The notes under the pieces: generated by a model
What the model saw: the letters and a program-made list of their open reading frames with translations, nothing else
What the model was told of the DNA's origin: nothing
Database searches by the model: none
NCBI RefSeq assembly: GCF_048007105.1
Contig: NZ_CP180352.1
Span: forward strand, 1,302,001-1,366,000
DNA: 64,000 nt
Source: Minwuia sp048007105
GTDB taxonomy: Bacteria; Pseudomonadota; Alphaproteobacteria; Minwuiales; Minwuiaceae
Direction: 5' to 3'
In this document: positions 61,253 to 64,000 of the stretch, in pieces
Layout: every line of letters begins with the position of its first letter
How positions within the stretch are numbered: position 1 is the stretch's first letter
Made by a program: the position numbers and the translations under genes

Positions 61253-62638
61253 ATGAGTGATGCGATGCAGGTCGAGGCCCCGGAGGAGCAGGCCGAAGCC
61301 CGCGGCCTGACGCCGGATCTGGTCCGCGAGATCCGCATCGCCCTCGACGAGAGCCGCAACGACGACGTCCGCATCTCCTTCGGCGAGCTTCACGCCGCCG
61401 ACCAGGCCGACCTGTTCGAGCTGTTCGACCGCGAACGCCGCAACCTGCTGCTTGAAGTCGTCGGACAGGACCTCTCGCCGGACACTATTGCCGAACTGGA
61501 AGAGCCGGTCCGCGACGCCGTCGTGGAGATGCTGGGACCGGAGAAACTGGCCGAGGCGGTTTCCGAACTGGACGAGGACGATGCCGTCTACGTCCTCGAC
61601 GCGCTGTCCGAAGAGCAGCAGAAGGCGGTGCTGGAATTGGTCTCCGAGGACATAAGGCGGCCGCTGGTCGAGGGCCTGTCCTTCGCCGAGGACACCGCCG
61701 GCCGTCTGATGCAGCGCGACTTCGTCGCCGTGCCGGCCTTCTGGTCCATGGGCCAGGTGATCGACCACCTGCGCGAGGCGGAGAACCTGCCCGACCACTT
61801 CTACAGCATCTATGTGATCGACCCGTCCTTCAAACCCATCGGCTGGGTGCCGCTGGACCGCGCCATGCGCACCAAGCGGCCCATCCAGGTCGGTGAGATC
61901 ATGGACGAGGACCCGGTGACCTTCTCCGTCGGGATGGACGTCGAGCACGTCGCCTATCAGGTCCGGCAATACGATCTGACCTCGGCGCCGGTGGTCGATG
62001 ACAACGGACGCATGATCGGCGTGATCATGGTCGACGACGTCATGGACGTGGTCGAGGAGGAGGCCGAGGAGGACCTGTTCCAGATCTCCGGCGTCAAGGA
62101 GGACGACCTCAACCAGTCGATCACGCGCACGACACGCAGCCGCTTCACCTGGCTGGCGCTGAACCTGCTGACCGCCATCCTGGCCTCGGTGGTCATCGGC
62201 TTCTTCGACGCCACCATCGAGCAGGTGGTCGCCCTGGCCGTGCTGATGCCCATCGTCGCCTCGATGGGCGGCAATGCCGGTACCCAGACCCTCGCCATCG
62301 CCGTCCGCGCGTTGGGCACCAAGGATCTGACCTCGTCGAACATGCTGCGCCAGGTCGTCAAGGAACTGGCCGTCGGCGTCTTCAATGGCATTGCCTTCGC
62401 CATTCTGATCGGCGTGGCGACGTTGCTCTGGTTCCAGGACCCGTTGCTGGGCGGTGTCATCGCCGTCGCCATGGTCGTGAACATGATTGTCGCCGGGCTG
62501 GCCGGCATCCTGATCCCCATCGGCCTCGACCGCGCCGGAGTAGACCCGGCGGTCTCCAGCGCGGTGTTCCTGACCACGGTCACCGACATCGTCGGCTTCT
62601 TCGTCTTTCTCGGCCTCGGCGCGTGGCTGCTGCTGTGA
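61253..62638 (+). CDS. mgtE: magnesium transporter MgtE
   Basis: The 461-residue protein is an MgtE Mg2+ channel. An N-terminal helical domain (DPDLVREIRIALDES to ELDEDDAVYVLDALSEEQQ) is followed by a pair of CBS domains (residues ~150-280, with VGEIMDEDPVTFS) and five membrane helices, including VLMPIVASMGGNAGTQTLAIAVRALG. Acidic pore-helix residues such as Asp in VTDIVGFFVFLGL fit the selectivity site. The ATG at 61253 is used; an ATG at 61220 would add 11 residues. The thioesterase gene overlaps its stop. Confidence 0.93.
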   Translation: MSDAMQVEAPEEQAEARGLTPDLVREIRIALDESRNDDVRISFGELHAADQADLFELFDRERRNLLLEVVGQDLSPDTIAELEEPVRDAVVEMLGPEKLAEAVSELDEDDAVYVLDALSEEQQKAVLELVSEDIRRPLVEGLSFAEDTAGRLMQRDFVAVPAFWSMGQVIDHLREAENLPDHFYSIYVIDPSFKPIGWVPLDRAMRTKRPIQVGEIMDEDPVTFSVGMDVEHVAYQVRQYDLTSAPVVDDNGRMIGVIMVDDVMDVVEEEAEEDLFQISGVKEDDLNQSITRTTRSRFTWLALNLLTAILASVVIGFFDATIEQVVALAVLMPIVASMGGNAGTQTLAIAVRALGTKDLTSSNMLRQVVKELAVGVFNGIAFAILIGVATLLWFQDPLLGGVIAVAMVVNMIVAGLAGILIPIGLDRAGVDPAVSSAVFLTTVTDIVGFFVFLGLGAWLLL

Positions 62639-63087
62639 CCGGTTTCCAGCCACGCGATCCCGGCTACGCCGAAAAGGTCCGGGAAAGCCTGCACCGGCAG
62701 GGCTTCGCGAAGCTGCTGGGCTATGACACCGGCCGGATCGAGCCGGGCTTCGTGGAGATCGTCTGCCCGATGGATCCGAAGCTGGCGCAGCAGCACGGCT
62801 TTGCCCATGGCGGCGTCATCGCGACCCTGGCCGACGCGGCGGCGGCCTATGCCGCCTTCAGCCTGATGCCGGAAGACTCCGCGCCGCTGACCGTCGAGAT
62901 GAAGATCAACCTGATGGCGCCCGGCAAGGGTGAGACGCTGATCGCGCGCGGGACAGTTTTGAAGCCCGGCCGGACGCTCACGGTCTGCGAGGCGAAGGTC
63001 GCGGCCGTGACCGGCGGCGAGGAGACGCTGATCGCGACCGCGCTTGTCACCATGATTTGCCTGGATGGGAGGCCGGACACCGCATGA
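62635..63087 (+). CDS. PaaI-type hot-dog thioesterase
   Basis: The 150-residue protein has the hot-dog thioesterase core QHGFAHGGVIATLADAAAAYAAF (about residues 50-72), then VEMKINLMAPGKGETLIARG. The start is probably a GTG at 62635 within the mgtE stop (GTGA). Its own stop overlaps the acyl-CoA dehydrogenase ATG. It would release free acids from acyl-CoAs and shares an operon with the dehydrogenase. Confidence 0.85.
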   Translation: MTGFQPRDPGYAEKVRESLHRQGFAKLLGYDTGRIEPGFVEIVCPMDPKLAQQHGFAHGGVIATLADAAAAYAAFSLMPEDSAPLTVEMKINLMAPGKGETLIARGTVLKPGRTLTVCEAKVAAVTGGEETLIATALVTMICLDGRPDTA

Positions 63088-64000
63088 TACCGAACACCAA
63101 GACCAGCCCTTACTACACCGACGACCATGAGGCCTGGCGCGACACCGTCCGCCGCTTCGTCGAGAAGGAAATCGAGCCTTTCGTCGATGAATGGGAGGAA
63201 GCCGAGCTGCTGCCCCGGGACCTCTTCCGGAAGGCCGGCGATCTCGGCCTCATCGCGGCCCACCACCGGCCCGAAGTCGGCGGGATCATGGAAGACCTGT
63301 TCTACATGGTCGTCGCCGGGCAGGAGATGGCGCGGGCCGGCGCGGGCGGCGTCTCGGCCAGCCTGGGCAGTCACGCCATTGGCCTGCCGCCGATCACGCG
63401 CGCCGCGACCGATGCGGTGAAGAGACGCGTCGTGCCGGAGGTCATGTCAGGGCGGAAGATCGCGGCGCTGGCGATCACCGAGCCTTCGGGCGGCTCCGAC
63501 GTCGCCAATCTGGAGACGACAGCGCGGCGCGACGGCGGCCACTACATCGTCAACGGCTCCAAGACCTTCATCACCTCGGGCATGCAGGCGGATTTCGTCT
63601 CGACCGCCGTACGCACCGGCGGGCCGGGCATGGGTGGGGTTTCCATGCTGCTGATCGAGGCCGACATGGCGGGCTTCTCCCGCACGCCGCTCCGCAAGAT
63701 GGGCTGGCACGCCTCCGACACCGCGACGCTCTATTTCGACGATGTCCGGGTGCCGGTCGAGAACCTGATCGGCGAGGAGAATCAGGGCTTCCGGATCGTC
63801 ATGCAGAACTTCAATTTCGAGCGGCTGATGATGGCCGCCGGCTGCAACGGTTTCGCCCAGACCTGCTACGACGAAACCCTCGCCTATGCCCGGGAGCGGC
63901 AGACCTTCGGCAAGCGCCTGATCGACCATCAGGTGGTCCGCCACAAGCTGGTCGACATGGCCATGCGCATCAACGCGACCCAGGCGATGCTGGAGAACCT
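63084..64000 (+). CDS. acyl-CoA dehydrogenase (N-terminal part; continues past the window)
   Basis: The frame opens at the ATG 63084 and is unbroken for 305 residues to the window edge. It has RRFVEKEIEPFVDEWEE, then the FAD/substrate block LAITEPSGGSDVANL, NGSKTFITSGMQADFVSTAV, and RKMGWHASDTATLYFDDVRVP and the family's RQTFGKRLIDHQVV. The enzyme makes 2-enoyl-CoAs and passes electrons to ETF. Its ATG overlaps the stop of the upstream thioesterase gene. Confidence 0.93.
   Translation, partial: MIPNTKTSPYYTDDHEAWRDTVRRFVEKEIEPFVDEWEEAELLPRDLFRKAGDLGLIAAHHRPEVGGIMEDLFYMVVAGQEMARAGAGGVSASLGSHAIGLPPITRAATDAVKRRVVPEVMSGRKIAALAITEPSGGSDVANLETTARRDGGHYIVNGSKTFITSGMQADFVSTAVRTGGPGMGGVSMLLIEADMAGFSRTPLRKMGWHASDTATLYFDDVRVPVENLIGEENQGFRIVMQNFNFERLMMAAGCNGFAQTCYDETLAYARERQTFGKRLIDHQVVRHKLVDMAMRINATQAMLEN

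Overview
This is a GC-rich bacterial chromosome segment, tightly packed with genes on both strands. No tRNA, rRNA, CRISPR array, transposase or phage gene is visible. The gene content points to an alphaproteobacterium, most likely Rhodospirillales-like, though the order is an inference. Evidence includes an F0 ATP synthase operon (atpI-B-E-F'-F) separate from F1, a CobS/CobT pair beside a J-domain protein and BolA, a GapR (DUF2312) protein, two polyhydroxyalkanoate phasins, TRAP transporters and many acyl-CoA enzymes.

Layout: 1-6.0 kb holds small housekeeping and accessory genes (deacetylase-like protein, two lipoproteins, two GNATs, flavin reductase plus YeaR-like cupin, esterase, MaoC hydratase). 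At 6.0-10.0 kb lies a leftward phenylacetate-type block: a membrane protein, PaaK, PaaI and two PaaG-like isomerases, without the ring oxygenase. At 10.0-11.3 kb are two tandem phasin genes with near-identical promoters, palindromic operators and strong terminators. From 11.3 to 16.7 kb come a FlaA1/CapD-type sugar-nucleotide enzyme (frameshifted), a pirin, an EamA transporter and a MATE transporter (frameshifted). A MaoC/CaiB operon and a complete TRAP transporter (dctP-Q-M) follow to 21.8 kb.

21.8-30.5 kb holds two RNA methyltransferases (TlyA, RumA-like), a Na/Ca exchanger-type protein, BolA, a J-protein, CobS-CobT, GapR and a hydroxyacyl-CoA dehydrogenase missing its usual hydratase half. 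30.6-37.2 kb has an unknown protein, a thioesterase, a 61-residue protein, a peptide-type solute-binding protein (damaged near its 3' end), an orphan TRAP receptor, YjbQ and a class III nucleotide cyclase. 37.5-45.2 kb is mostly leftward: thiolase, enoyl-CoA hydratase, EamA transporter, a zinc-ribbon membrane protein, a TauD dioxygenase, a cytochrome P450 and a quinone oxidoreductase-like dehydrogenase. 45.3-54.8 kb carries MsrB, a 7TMR-type histidine kinase, glutaminase, an Anbu peptidase, an amidohydrolase, PutA and an AhpD-like protein. 54.9-64.0 kb contains the F0 genes, MaeB, a fatty acid desaturase with two operator-like palindromes, MgtE, a thioesterase and a truncated acyl-CoA dehydrogenase.

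The genes suggest a heterotroph using aromatic and fatty acyl-CoAs, proline, glutamine, peptides and organic acids, and storing carbon as polyester granules. No clear new multi-gene system stands out. The best leads are the twin phasin control regions, the truncated dehydrogenase ending at a palindromic repeat, the isolated Anbu, the cysteine-bearing orphan TRAP receptor, and three single-base frameshifts that need checking against reads.
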